Source: JAFDZV01 sp048594725 (lineage in GTDB: Bacteria > Bacteroidota > Ignavibacteria > OLB7). Taken from it: DNA of 64,000 nt. Position 1 is the first letter of the stretch. Each line of letters starts with the position of its first letter. Both the position numbers and the translations under genes were made by a program. Below are positions 1-8,884 of the stretch, one piece after another. The notes under the pieces were generated by a model. It did not search any database and was not told the origin of the DNA. It worked only from the letters and a program-made list of their open reading frames with translations. The stretch is from the NCBI GenBank assembly GCA_048594725.1, contig JBMDXA010000080.1, positions 1 to 64,000 of the forward strand, written 5' to 3'.

Positions 1-1010
1 TCACCGAACCATCGGCGAGCTTCGCGGTGGTCACCGAGTTGGCGGTGAGGTCAGCGGTCTGGATGCTGTTGGTCAGCGCCAGCTTCGAGTAGGCGATAGC
101 CGCGGTCTGGCTCACGTCGTCGTTGACGATGGAACCATCGGCGATCTTCGCACTGTTGACCGAGCCATCGACCAGGTCGGCCGTCTGGATGCTGTTGGTC
201 AGCGCCAGCTTCGAGTAGGCAACCGCGGCGTTGGCGGCAACATCGGCATTGACGATCGAGCCATCGATGATCTTCGCGCTGTTGACCGAGCCATCGGCCA
301 GCTTCGGCGTCGTCACCGAGCCATCGGTAAGATCGGTCGTGACGATACGGTTGGTCAGCGAGAGCTTCGAATAATCGATCCCGGCGGTGGGAGCGATATC
401 GGCATTGGTGATCGTGCTGTCGGCGATCTTCGCGTTGGTAACCGCGTTGTCACCCAGCTTCGGCGTGGTCACCGAACCATCGGCCAGCGCGGCGGTACCC
501 ACGGCACCGTTGGCGAGCTTCGCGGCAGTGACTGCGCTGTTGGCGATATGATTGGTGTTGACGGCGTTGGTGCCGAGCTTCAGGCTCGTCACGGCGCTAT
601 CGGCCAGCTTCGGCGTGGTCACCGAGCCATTGGTCAGATCGCTGGTAACGACGCTGTTGTTCAGGTTCAGCTTTCCGTAGGCGATGGCCGCAGTGGGGCT
701 GACATCGGCGTTCACAATGGAGCCGTCGGCGATCTTTGGGCTTGTCACCGAACCGTCAGCAATGTGAGGCGTGTTAACAGCGTTGGTACCGAGCTTCAGT
801 CCCGAGACGGCGCTGTCGGCCAGCTTGCCGGTGGTCACCGAGCCGACGTTGATCTTCGGCGTGGTCACGGAGAAATCGGCCAGCTTCGGGGTGGTCACCG
901 AACTATCGGCGAGCTTCGGGGTGGTCACCGAACCATTGACCAGCTTCGGCGTGGTCACCGAGCCATCGGCCAGCTTTGCGGTATTGACCGCGCTGTTTGC
1001 GATGGTCGGG
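1..1010 (-). repeat. In-frame 30-bp coding repeats
   Basis: The DNA encoding the repeat region shows a 30-bp period (10 codons), most regular at about 850-990 where near-identical units carrying GTGGTCACCGA (plus strand) follow one another. Longer composite units recur between about 60 and 420. The repeats stay in frame with the minus-strand gene and change at codon level, so they are coding and not a CRISPR or satellite array. Confidence 0.8.
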
Positions 1011-1927
1011 TTCGGATAGGTTCCGGTCAGGTCACCACCGGCGGGGCCGCTCGGCGGCAGCGTGGTGGGAGCACCGACGATCTTGCTGTAGCTGATGCCA
1101 CCGGCGATCTTCGCGTCGGTGACCGCACCATTGGCGAGCTTCTGGGTGGTCACGGCATCATCGGCGATCTTCGCGGTAGTGATACCGAGTTCGCTGACAC
1201 CGATCTGCGGCATCGGTCCCAGACCGTGCGTGATGGAGATCGACGGGTCCAGCGCGACGATGCCCTGGATGGAGCCGGTCCCGTTGCTGGTGGAGATCGT
1301 GATACGATTTCCGTTGCGGGTGACCGTAGCGCCGCCCGCGCCCACGATCTCCACATCTCCGCCCGTTCCGTTCAGCGTCGAGACGCCGTCGCTGTTGACG
1401 GTGATGGTATTGCCGGACTGGGTGATGGTAGTGCCACCGGTACCAACCACATTCACCGCACCGGAGAGGCCGTTAACGCTCGTGACCGCTCCGCGCGCAT
1501 TCGGCGAGAGCGAATCGGCGACGCCGGCAACGCTTGCCACATCAGCGTAGGCCGCGCGCATCGCATAGGCGCCGGTGGTAAAGGGAGTGCGGGGGGAGAA
1601 CTCGGTGTTGGTCTCGACGGTAAGGCCGAGATAATACGGACGATCGAACCGCAGCGAGTTCGGCAGCGGAGTCACCGAGCCGATACCGACATTGAACACG
1701 CCGCGCACAAAGCGAACGGTCTGCGTTTCGGTATACAGCGGGACGCCGCCGGTGGGGGTGTCGTAGATGCTCAGCGTCATCGTGCGCTCGCCATCCGCGA
1801 CCGGGCTACCACCGAGATCGGTAAAGACCCCCTGGTAGGTAATGATTTTGGGAACCTGGGCCAGCGCGTCGGTTGCCACCGAGAAGGTGAGCAGCGCCAG
1901 AGCAGGTATGAGGGACCTCTTCAACAT
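1..1927 (-). CDS. Secreted repeat protein, partial (C-terminus off window)
   Basis: The frame runs from ATG at 1927 to base 2 without a stop, so at least 642 residues are present and the C-terminus lies outside the window. Residues 1-24 form a signal peptide ending in ALAQ. An entry domain follows (ITYQGVFTDLGGSP...) of the kind that precedes fibre-like repeats in FCB-group secreted proteins. From about residue 245 the chain is made of 10-residue units resembling VTTPKLADGS, broken by longer units such as ADVSPTAAIAYSKL. A surface fibre or trimeric beta-structured stalk is the likely role; this is inference and no enzymatic motif is seen. The gene at 2021-2554 lies 93 bases upstream on the same strand, so the two may be co-transcribed. 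A C-terminal chaperone or sorting domain might follow beyond the edge. Confidence 0.8.
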   Translation of the reverse strand, partial: MLKRSLIPALALLTFSVATDALAQVPKIITYQGVFTDLGGSPVADGERTMTLSIYDTPTGGVPLYTETQTVRFVRGVFNVGIGSVTPLPNSLRFDRPYYLGLTVETNTEFSPRTPFTTGAYAMRAAYADVASVAGVADSLSPNARGAVTSVNGLSGAVNVVGTGGTTITQSGNTITVNSDGVSTLNGTGGDVEIVGAGGATVTRNGNRITISTSNGTGSIQGIVALDPSISITHGLGPMPQIGVSELGITTAKIADDAVTTQKLANGAVTDAKIAGGISYSKIVGAPTTLPPSGPAGGDLTGTYPNPTIANSAVNTAKLADGSVTTPKLVNGSVTTPKLADSSVTTPKLADFSVTTPKINVGSVTTGKLADSAVSGLKLGTNAVNTPHIADGSVTSPKIADGSIVNADVSPTAAIAYGKLNLNNSVVTSDLTNGSVTTPKLADSAVTSLKLGTNAVNTNHIANSAVTAAKLANGAVGTAALADGSVTTPKLGDNAVTNAKIADSTITNADIAPTAGIDYSKLSLTNRIVTTDLTDGSVTTPKLADGSVNSAKIIDGSIVNADVAANAAVAYSKLALTNSIQTADLVDGSVNSAKIADGSIVNDDVSQTAAIAYSKLALTNSIQTADLTANSVTTAKLADGSV

Positions 1928-2020
1928 AGGATAGTCTTGAGTTAGGATTGGAATAATGAAACTCAACCTCGGGGAAAAGCCGCAATCTCTGGGTTGATGC
2001 GGCGATCACCGTAACGGCAG

Positions 2021-2554
2021 CTACCGGACAACCACCATCGTGATCGTTCTGGTAACTCCATGGGCCACAAGCCGGGCGGTATAGTATCCCGACTCCAGCT
2101 TATCGCCGCTGAGTGCCATCGTAACACGGCCGGCATCTCGAACTTCATCGACCAGGGTGCGCACTTCGCGTCCCACCAGATCATAGAGCTTCAGCGATAC
2201 CGCTCCGCCTGCGGGGAGGTCGAAGGATATCTGCGTGGTCGTTGAAAAGGGATTGGGAACGTTCTGGTGCAGTACTACGGCCGACCCGGCCATGCCAGGA
2301 TCATACTCCACACCGGTGGTTGAAAGGGCTGGCAGCATGTACCAGAACCCCTGTCCCATCGCATTGGAGCTGTTGGTTACCGGTCCGATGATCGTCTGAG
2401 CAATCGTACCGGCTATTACCGAGCTTCCACTCACGGTGACGCCGCCGCCACCGCCTATGACGCTCGACTGCAATGTCATCTGCGCAAACGCAGGAGTACA
2501 CATCAAAGCAAGCCAGCAACCGGCCATGAGGGAGGACCGTCTGGAAATTCTCAC
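2021..2554 (-). CDS. Small secreted protein with T9SS C-terminal sorting domain
   Basis: 177 residues. The N-terminus (MRISRRSSLMAGCWLALM then TPAFAQ) is a signal peptide. A short glycine-rich middle part ends in GQGFWYMLP. From about residue 95 to the end is a type A T9SS sorting domain: LHQNVPNPFSTTTQISFDLP, then VSLKLYDLVGREVRTL and a terminal ITMVVVR strand. The protein should cross the inner membrane by Sec and the outer membrane by T9SS, with the tail removed on arrival. It has almost no cargo domain of its own and lies just upstream of the repeat protein, so a shared surface role is plausible but unproven. Confidence 0.8.
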   Translation of the reverse strand: MRISRRSSLMAGCWLALMCTPAFAQMTLQSSVIGGGGGVTVSGSSVIAGTIAQTIIGPVTNSSNAMGQGFWYMLPALSTTGVEYDPGMAGSAVVLHQNVPNPFSTTTQISFDLPAGGAVSLKLYDLVGREVRTLVDEVRDAGRVTMALSGDKLESGYYTARLVAHGVTRTITMVVVR

Positions 2555-3086
2555 GAAACAACCTCCATGAGTTTATATATGGATCTGAGCATGTATATCG
2601 TTCAGGGTATGCGGCATGCCCGCGCGGCATATGCCACGGAGCAACTGGAAGAATGGCATTGTGCTGGCAGAACAATGCCGGATCTACTGCTGGAAGCGTA
2701 GGGAAACGCTTATATCTGGGATGACTTAGGGGTTGTGTACGGTAAGGAGATGGACCTCAGAACCGTTGAAAAGCCCGGATTCTTCCGATCCGGTTTTTTG
2801 CTTTTCCACTATAAACGAGCACCGATTTTGCCTTGCCCTATCGCAACTGCTAACCCTGATGGGTTACCCTTCTCCGGTGCCGAGTTCTGACACGGTCAGG
2901 GCCAAGGCGGTGCGAATATACAAATTCGCAGCACATCATGTCAAGCATTGGAGCGCCGCCGGGAGATTGTGTTACCAACAGGATGCACCAATGGTACATT
3001 TGGGGCGGGCAGGCATCGGCAGAGATCACCACACGAACATCTACCACATTTTCGCATCGGCGACGAGCATCGGACGAACATGAGCA
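2555..3086. other. Intergenic region
   Basis: About 530 bases with no convincing gene. Short open frames on both strands lack homology cues and overlap one another. It should contain the promoter of the 2021-2554 gene. The only clear structure is the hairpin listed at 2775-2799. Confidence 0.5.
2775..2799 (+). terminator. Rho-independent terminator-like hairpin
   Basis: CCGGAT at 2775-2780 pairs with ATCCGG at 2788-2793 across a 7-base loop, followed directly by six T residues. Outer GAAAAGC/GCTTTTC sequences extend the symmetry. No plus-strand gene ending here was recognised, so the transcript it would terminate is unknown. Confidence 0.5.
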
Positions 3087-4499
3087 TCAGGAATTGTCCG
3101 GCCGTAAACAGGGCTCCCCCTCCGGCAGGCTCCCCATCCCGTCCGGGCCGGACCCGGAACCGTTTGCGGTCCCCATGCGGGCGGAGAGCCCCAGCAGAAA
3201 GAGCGCGGCGGAACCTTGAAAATCGAAGGAGGGATTCAGCGATTTGAGAATCCCCTCGAACAGCAGCAGCGATATGATCGTCATCATGAACGCCGTCGAT
3301 CCGCGCACCCCGAAACGGTGTTGCAGGGCAAACAGAGCGGTGACGAAGCCGGTCACTTCGAACTCTCCTGCGCTCCGCCCGGAAAAGCGGGCAACCAGAT
3401 CCTTCATCGCAAGGATAAAGGCGGCGCGATCCAGCGAGGCCGGGAGCGTGCTTGCGGTCTCCAGCACGATCGCCGCGCAGGTCTCGCCGTTATTGGTGGA
3501 CATCGCCAGGAAAAACTCGCCGAACCGCCGGCGCTCCCGGTCGTCCAGCTCCGCCACCAGGCCGAAGTCGAACATGACGATAGTGCCATCCTCCTGTACG
3601 AACACATTGCCGGGATGCAGATCGGCATGGATGAAGCCATGCACGAAGATCATGGAGCAGAGCGCCTCCATCCCCCGCACCGACGCGGCTTCCCGGTAGA
3701 GCTGCGGAAGCTCTATCATATCCACCGGGGTCAGGCCGCCGATATATTCCATGACGATCAGATCCTCCGTGCAGAGTTCCGGCAACGTCCGGGGGATCAC
3801 GATCTGCGGGCGGCCCGCGAGGTTGCGGCGGAAGCGTTCGTTGTTGCTCCTCTCCCGCCGGAAATCGAGCTGCCCCATCACGGTCCCCTCTATCTCGGCC
3901 ACCACCTCCTTCAGAGGAACGTTCCGGAACCAGGGGGTGCGTTCAAGCAGCCAGGCCATCCCGCGCAGCACCGCGAAGTCCCGCACCATCACCTTTCCCA
4001 GACCGGGACGCCGCACCTTCACCGCGGCCCGCTCCCCGCTCTCCAGCAGGGCCACATGCACCTGGGCGATGCTCCCGGCAGCGACGGGAACCGGATCGAA
4101 TCGGGCGAAGCACCGGCTCAGAGGCGCCCCCAGGCTCCGCTCCACGATCCGTATCGCCTCCGCGGAGGGAAACGGGGTCACGTGATCGCGAACGCGTGCA
4201 AGGGCACGCGCGGCGGGAACTCCTATCAGATCGGGACGGGAGCCGAGCAACTGGGCGATCTTGATGAACGTGGGCCCCATCCGCTCGCACATCGTCGCCA
4301 GGGCCGCCCCTCCCCTGCCGTCGTCGGCGCGGCGATGCCTTCTCCGCGCGTACAGCCACCACCGCATTCCCCCGGAAATCGCGAGCGCTCCCAGCGTCCA
4401 GGCACGCAGCATAACGGAGAGACGTGACGGCGCCGCATCGGGGGTCCGTGTGCTGCCGGGATCTCCCCGGAACGATTCAGTGGCCGGATCGGTATTCAT
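3087..4499 (-). CDS. UbiB/ABC1 (AarF/ADCK) family atypical kinase
   Basis: 470 residues. The family are atypical kinases/ATPases linked to isoprenoid-lipid or quinone metabolism. Visible motifs in order: GPTFIKIAQ (residues 75-83), the family KxGQ signature with Ala in place of Gly; the alanine-rich loop AAGSIAQVH (140-148); AVKV with the ATP-binding lysine (159-162); the catalytic loop HADLHPGNVF; the metal-binding FDFGLVAEL. A hydrophobic stretch at about 32-45 may be a membrane anchor; the C-terminal region is also hydrophobic. It stands alone, with no quinone genes nearby, so the substrate pathway cannot be assigned. The upstream 620 bases are repeat-rich. Confidence 0.85.
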   Translation of the reverse strand: MNTDPATESFRGDPGSTRTPDAAPSRLSVMLRAWTLGALAISGGMRWWLYARRRHRRADDGRGGAALATMCERMGPTFIKIAQLLGSRPDLIGVPAARALARVRDHVTPFPSAEAIRIVERSLGAPLSRCFARFDPVPVAAGSIAQVHVALLESGERAAVKVRRPGLGKVMVRDFAVLRGMAWLLERTPWFRNVPLKEVVAEIEGTVMGQLDFRRERSNNERFRRNLAGRPQIVIPRTLPELCTEDLIVMEYIGGLTPVDMIELPQLYREAASVRGMEALCSMIFVHGFIHADLHPGNVFVQEDGTIVMFDFGLVAELDDRERRRFGEFFLAMSTNNGETCAAIVLETASTLPASLDRAAFILAMKDLVARFSGRSAGEFEVTGFVTALFALQHRFGVRGSTAFMMTIISLLLFEGILKSLNPSFDFQGSAALFLLGLSARMGTANGSGSGPDGMGSLPEGEPCLRPDNS

Positions 4500-4676
4500 A
4501 CGATATCATAGCGCCCGCCGGGATGTTTCATTCTCGCACTACACGAGAGAACTACTGATGATTCCAGCAATCCATAAAGCGTACGGAATGAAGAGCGATG
4601 GCGAACAGCATTCAATATAAATCCCCCCCGGCGATGATGCCAGCCGGGACGGAGTACATCTTTGTGTACCCCCCCT

Positions 4677-4980
4677 GGGATTTTCGATTGACGATTTTCG
4701 ATTTTCGATTGGGGGAGAGAGGTGGTGGTCTCCTCCTGGGATTTTCGATTGGCAACTATATACTCCAGCGACCCTGAGTGGGCACTTCCAGAAGAATCCC
4801 ACGGGAAGCCGCGAAGGCGCAAAGAAGATGTCTTTCTTTGCGCCTTCGCGGCTTTGCGTGATGCATCTGGCCTAGTTGGGTCTATCAGGTATATAATCGC
4901 CTTTCGATTTTCGATTGGGGGAGAGAGGGGGTGGTCTCCTCTGGGATTTTCGATTGACGATTTTCGATTGGGGGAGAGTT
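4677..4980. repeat. GATTTTCGATTG motif clusters flanking a palindromic element
   Basis: Copies of ATTTTCGATT occur at 4680-4712, 4740-4752 and 4905-4970. A roughly 50-bp stretch starting TTTTCGATTGGGGGAGAG and ending CTGGGATTTTCGATTG occurs on both sides (about 4702-4752 and 4909-4957), so the palindromic element at 4751-4901 sits between imperfect direct repeats. The same motif recurs at many gene boundaries in the window. Confidence 0.7.
4751..4901 (-). repeat. Dispersed 151-bp palindromic element, copy 1
   Basis: The reverse complement of this segment matches 17598-17748 almost base for base over 151 bp. The core is an inverted repeat with arms GCCGCGAAGGCGCAAAGAA / TTCTTTGCGCCTTCGCGGC around a short loop. 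In this copy the outer stem is broken (GGGAAGCC against GGCTTTGC). Apparent frames running through it are repeat-derived and not genes. Confidence 0.85.
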
Positions 4981-5124
4981 GGTGGCCTATTGCCGTTCCA
5001 CCGGTATTCCTCCCATGAATGCTCGTATGGATTGCCCGCCGGGATGGCCGGGGTAGCATCGTGCCCGGTAGTTGAGTATGTTACCTTCCTACTCTATCTC
5101 ATGAATCTTTCACATGGAGACCGG

Positions 5125-5646
5125 ATGAAACCAAGGATCGATATCATCACGCTTGCGGTTGAGAATCTGGAGACATCGCTCGCATTCTACCGCGACGGGC
5201 TGGGCCTTCCCACCCAGGGGATACTCGATGGCGAGGATCATGTGGCGTTTGAACTGGATGGAGGGGTGACGCTGGTGCTCTATCCCCGGACCGAGCTTGC
5301 CAGAATCAGCAACGATACAGGCACGATGAAAAGCTCCGTGGAGTTCATCCTCAGCCACGCGGCTTCCAGCAGAGAGGAGGTGGATACCATCCTGGCCCGC
5401 GCGCACGCGGCCGGCGCGGCCCTCCCCTCCCAGCCGCAGGAGGAACCGTGGGGCTATTCCGGATATTTCAAGGACCCCGACGGTCATCTCTGGGAGATCC
5501 TCTGGGGCTATGCGTTCGAGAACCTTCCGGAGGAGCATGCCCCTGCCGAAACAACCGCCTCTCCGGCGATGGCCCCGTCATCCGGCGGCATGCTGGCAGC
5601 GATACCCGCCGAACCGGCCCTGGCCGGCCATGAAAACGGAGGATGA
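5125..5646 (+). CDS. VOC (glyoxalase/bleomycin-resistance) family protein
   Basis: 173 residues from ATG 5125, preceded by GGAGA at 5116-5120; in-frame ATGs at 5101 and 5113 lie upstream but the fold begins at KPRIDIITLAVENLE. The VOC signature is clear: an N-terminal beta-alpha unit, SLAFYRDGLGLP, VAFELDGGVTLVLYP, and the C-terminal GYSGYFKDPDGHLWEILW, which supplies the typical metal-site Glu. The fold binds a divalent metal in dioxygenases, lyases and resistance proteins, so the substrate cannot be named. The last 35 residues are a low-complexity Pro/Ala tail. It is transcribed alone. Confidence 0.85.
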   Translation: MKPRIDIITLAVENLETSLAFYRDGLGLPTQGILDGEDHVAFELDGGVTLVLYPRTELARISNDTGTMKSSVEFILSHAASSREEVDTILARAHAAGAALPSQPQEEPWGYSGYFKDPDGHLWEILWGYAFENLPEEHAPAETTASPAMAPSSGGMLAAIPAEPALAGHENGG

Positions 5647-5991
5647 ACCGCGGAACGATGCGGAACGATCGCGCACGGATCATTCCGCATCCCCGTCCGG
5701 AACCATTCCTCCGGAGTACGCTCCCGGCGGCATCGTCGCAGACCTTCCCCCCATGCTACGCGGCTATCTCCTGCGGCGTCCCTTCCCGCCGATGCTACGC
5801 AGGTCTATCTCGGATATATCATCCTGGAGCAGTTTTCAATTGACTTGATCGGTTCAGGCTCCCGTAGGGAGCACCCGTCTGTAGCTATGGTGTCAGTGTT
5901 TTCTTCGGAAGCTCCGTAGGAGCGACCCATTCCTCTGACGTGCGTTACCTCACACTCAACTGAAACCCGCTCTAATCAGGGAGGAGACTTC
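5647..5991. other. Intergenic region with short GCTCC-GGAGC repeats
   Basis: About 345 bases without a gene. At 5850-5872 (GGCTCCCGTAGGGAGC) and 5912-5925 (GCTCCGTAGGAGC) are two similar palindromes, each followed by a related CACCC/GACCC stretch. They look like a degenerate dispersed repeat. No promoter consensus could be assigned with confidence. Confidence 0.4.
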
Positions 5992-6792
5992 ATGGATCGC
6001 AGAACGTTCACCAGACAGCTTCTGGGAAGCGCCCTGCTGCTGGCCGGTTGCGGCGGCAACGCTCCATCGGGCCCCGGCGCCCCGCAGAGAAAGCGGCTGC
6101 TGGTGCTTTCGCAGACAGTGGAATACCGGCACGATACGGTATCGGCCGCCGTGGAGACCATCGGCGCACTCGGGGAGCAGACGGGAAAATGGGAGATAGC
6201 GCGGCGGGCCGAGAGCACCGGGGAGGTGCAGAGCGCGGTGACCGCCTCGGAGCTTCGGAAGGTGGATGCCGTGGTGTTCGCCAATACCACCGGCCCTCTC
6301 ACCTTCACCGCGGAGGGGCGCACGGCCTTCTACCAGTGGATGCTGGATGGCGGTGCCTACATAGGAGTGCATAGCGCGAGCGATACCTTCCGCACCGATC
6401 CGGAATATCTGGCCCTGCTGGGAGGAACGTTCACCGGGCATGGCCCGCAGAGAGAGGTGCGGATAGTGGTGCAGGACCCGGCGCACCCCGCCTGCCGCGA
6501 TCTCCCCGCCTCCTTCCCGCTCTTCGATGAGATCTACGAATTCAAGGACTGGAACCGGAGCCAGGTTCATGCCCTCCTCTCGATGCACCTGCACCCGCAG
6601 AGCGGCGAGCAGGGAGATTTTCCGGTGGCCTGGACACGGCGGCACGGCTCCGGACGCATGTTCTATACATCGCTCGGACATCGCGAGGATATCTATACCA
6701 ATCCATTGTTCCGCAACCATCTCTCCGGCGGAATTCTCTGGGCGCTCGGACTGGCCGCCGGAAGCGATCTGCCGGGCAATCCCATCCTGTGA
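5992..6792 (+). CDS. ThuA-like domain lipoprotein
   Basis: 266 residues. The N-terminus MDRRTFTRQLLGSALLLAGC combines a twin-arginine-like RRTF motif with a LAGC lipobox (Cys20), suggesting a Tat-exported lipoprotein. The rest is a ThuA-like, glutamine-amidotransferase-fold domain: RLLVLSQTVEYRHDT at the start, DAVVFANTTGPLTF, GGAYIGVHSASDTF, and the ending RMFYTSLGHREDIYTNP, all typical of the family. ThuA-like proteins are linked to carbohydrate degradation, but the substrate is unknown. The next gene starts 28 bases downstream, so co-transcription is likely. Confidence 0.85.
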   Translation: MDRRTFTRQLLGSALLLAGCGGNAPSGPGAPQRKRLLVLSQTVEYRHDTVSAAVETIGALGEQTGKWEIARRAESTGEVQSAVTASELRKVDAVVFANTTGPLTFTAEGRTAFYQWMLDGGAYIGVHSASDTFRTDPEYLALLGGTFTGHGPQREVRIVVQDPAHPACRDLPASFPLFDEIYEFKDWNRSQVHALLSMHLHPQSGEQGDFPVAWTRRHGSGRMFYTSLGHREDIYTNPLFRNHLSGGILWALGLAAGSDLPGNPIL

Positions 6793-6820
6793 TCCGCATA
6801 GCACCAACTGGAAACAGACC

Positions 6821-7378
6821 ATGAGCAATACGATCCTCTGGCGCAGAATCGATCTCCCCGGCCACGATGCCTGCACCCTCCGGAAGCTGGATGACGGATG
6901 GCGGCTGGAGGGCACCGCGCTGTTCGCCCTGGAGGGGAAACCATGCAGTCTCCGCTACCAGGTGGAGTGCGACCGGTCCTGGCATTCGCGCTCCGGAAGG
7001 GTCGAGGGGTGGATGGGAGATGCTCCGGTACGGCTGGAGATAACCCGCACCGCCGGCTTCGTCTGGAGCCTGAACGGAATCGTTCAGAAGGGAACCGATG
7101 GCTGCGCCGATCTCGATCTCGGGTTTACCCCTTCCACCAATCTGTTCCAGATCAGGCGCCTCGCCCTCGATCCCGGGGAAGCCGCAACCGCCCCCGCCGC
7201 ATGGCTTCCCTTTCCGGCATTGGAGCTGCAACGGCTGGAGCATCGTTATCACCTGCTGGAGCCCAACCGCTACGGCTACGATGCATCGGGCGTAGGCTAC
7301 ACCGGCATTCTCGAAACCACGGAGATGGGGTTCGTGAGGGTCTACCCCGAATTATGGGAGATGGAGTGTATGGGGTGA
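6821..7378 (+). CDS. Putative glycolipid-binding domain protein
   Basis: 185 residues from ATG 6821. The pattern matches the glycolipid-binding family (PF06475-like, formerly DUF1089): an N-terminal RRIDLPGHDACTL, LRYQVECDRSW, then GCADLDLGFTPSTNLFQIRR, and a C-terminal part with LEHRYHLLEPNRYGYD. The family is a single beta-rich domain of about this length, so the gene looks complete. No signal peptide is seen. Biological role is poorly defined in the family. It lies 28 bases after the ThuA-like gene. Confidence 0.75.
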   Translation: MSNTILWRRIDLPGHDACTLRKLDDGWRLEGTALFALEGKPCSLRYQVECDRSWHSRSGRVEGWMGDAPVRLEITRTAGFVWSLNGIVQKGTDGCADLDLGFTPSTNLFQIRRLALDPGEAATAPAAWLPFPALELQRLEHRYHLLEPNRYGYDASGVGYTGILETTEMGFVRVYPELWEMECMG

Positions 7379-7428
7379 TGTTTCCAGGGAGCGGGGGAAG
7401 ATATTGTGGCGATATGGATACGAACAGA

Positions 7429-7457
7429 ATGCATCACGGGAAGCCGCGAAGAAAGAG
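7429..7457. repeat. Remnant of the 151-bp palindromic element
   Basis: ATGCATCACGGGAAGCCGCG and the next few bases match one arm of the palindromic element seen at 4751, 17598 and 62150, but the opposite arm is missing. It lies in the gap after the gene ending at 7378. Confidence 0.5.
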
Positions 7458-7610
7458 TTAAGAAAAAAAAGAAAAGAACAGTACCGGAATGGGCATCGCT
7501 CATTGTTCCTTTCCATGCACCGCATCGCTGCGGCCTCTCGTGATAATCCGGGTATAATCCCCAAATACTGGGATATTTTTTGAATTCCAGAAGATAGTAC
7601 CGTAAGAATA

Positions 7611-8810
7611 ATGGCGCGCCCTCGCAAGCAACGCGGATTTCGCTCTATCACCGTCGATGATCTGAATTATAGCTGGCGCCTGAATCAACTATCGGGCCTG
7701 GTAGAGATCAATATCGCGGATTCGTACAACCAGCGCCTGGAGGTGGATTTCGGCTGGTACGACAGATGGCTGTATCTGGGCTGCGCCGAACGCCCGCCCG
7801 ATTATGAGCCTCAGGTCATCACCTCCGGCTTCGTCGAGCAGGCGATCCGTTCCGGGCTGCAGCAGGGATGGGCGCCGCATGCAAAAGGAGGGACGTTCCG
7901 CATACGCTATCGCAATGAATGTTTTATGCCGGCCGCCCGACACCAGCAGCTCCGAAATCGCATACCCGAAATCCTACAATCTCTCTGCCCAATCGAAAAT
8001 CTCATGTCCAGCCCGCTTGCCTCTCCCGATCCCTGGAATACCATCGCCGAAGGCTATACGATCGATACCGTCCCCCTCTTCTCCCGGTATGCGGAGGATG
8101 CCATACGGCTTGCGGAGCTTCCCCCCGATGCCACTGTTCTGGATGTGGCAACCGGGCCCGGCACGCTGGCGCTGATCGCCGCCCGGCGCGCCAGACAGGT
8201 GACGGGAATAGATTTCGCCGAGGGCATGATCGCGATGCTCCGCCGCCGCGCAGCCGAGCAGAATATCCATAACGTGGAAGCCATCACCGGCAACGGACAG
8301 CAGCTCCCGTTCGGTGATGCCACGTTCGATGCCGGATTCTCCATGTTCGGCCTGATGTTCTTCCCCGATCGTGCCGCCGGATTCGCCGAACTGTATCGCA
8401 CCCTGAAGCCCGGCGCGCACGCGGTGGTATCCAGTTGGGCGCCCATGGAACACGTGCCGCTGATGGCTACCCTTTTCGATGCCACACGCTCCATCCTGCC
8501 CGACTTTCCGCTCGGGGGAGGCAATGCGCCCCTTTCAAACGCCGATGAGTTCAGCAGGGAGATGCTGGCGGCCGGGTTCGGCCCGGTGGCGATTCATCCG
8601 GTGAGCCATTTTCTGGAGATCCCTTCGGTACGCTCGTTCTGCGAGTCGCGCTCCGATTCCTCGGCGCCGATGGCACTGCTCTACAAGACGCTGGGCGAGG
8701 AACGGTGGAGGGAATTTCAGACGGAGCTTATAGAACGCATGGAGGAGAAATTCGGCACCGGCCCGATGAGCGTTGAATGGCCCGCGCTGCTGGGAGTGGG
8801 GGTCCGGTAG
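7611..8810 (+). CDS. Class I SAM methyltransferase fused to small N-terminal domain
   Basis: 399 residues. Residues 1-125 form a compact domain (RSITVDDLNYSWRL ... ITSGFVEQAIRSGLQQGW) resembling small stand-alone proteins and unrelated to methyltransferases. Residues 132-399 are a class I SAM-dependent methyltransferase: motif I VLDVATGPGTLAL, then VTGIDFAEGMIAML, GNGQQLPFGDATFDAGF, and LKPGAHAVVSSWAP. The join is odd: just before Met132 (ATG 8004) the DNA reads CCCAATCGAAAATCTC, the motif found between genes elsewhere in the window. This could be two genes accidentally in frame, with the methyltransferase starting at 8004. The methyl acceptor is unknown. Confidence 0.75.
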   Translation: MARPRKQRGFRSITVDDLNYSWRLNQLSGLVEINIADSYNQRLEVDFGWYDRWLYLGCAERPPDYEPQVITSGFVEQAIRSGLQQGWAPHAKGGTFRIRYRNECFMPAARHQQLRNRIPEILQSLCPIENLMSSPLASPDPWNTIAEGYTIDTVPLFSRYAEDAIRLAELPPDATVLDVATGPGTLALIAARRARQVTGIDFAEGMIAMLRRRAAEQNIHNVEAITGNGQQLPFGDATFDAGFSMFGLMFFPDRAAGFAELYRTLKPGAHAVVSSWAPMEHVPLMATLFDATRSILPDFPLGGGNAPLSNADEFSREMLAAGFGPVAIHPVSHFLEIPSVRSFCESRSDSSAPMALLYKTLGEERWREFQTELIERMEEKFGTGPMSVEWPALLGVGVR

Positions 8811-8884
8811 AAATTCGGGGTAATGCGGACCGCCGGGAGGAGCAGGGGATGGAATTTCCGGGCCGGGAGGACGCCCCGGATAAT

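Noticed and set aside
548..1945. Long plus-strand open frame of 465 codons
   Set aside because: It is the antisense of the repeat protein on the minus strand, which has the signal peptide and in-frame repeats; the plus-strand product is low-complexity and has no protein features.
2733..3083. 116-codon plus-strand frame
   Set aside because: It runs through the hairpin at 2775-2799 with its T run and has no recognisable protein character.
4496..5059. Minus-strand frame of 187 codons with SRKAAKAQRK-type sequence
   Set aside because: Its sequence comes from the palindromic element and the GATTTTCGATT repeats; such peptides are translations of intergenic repeats.
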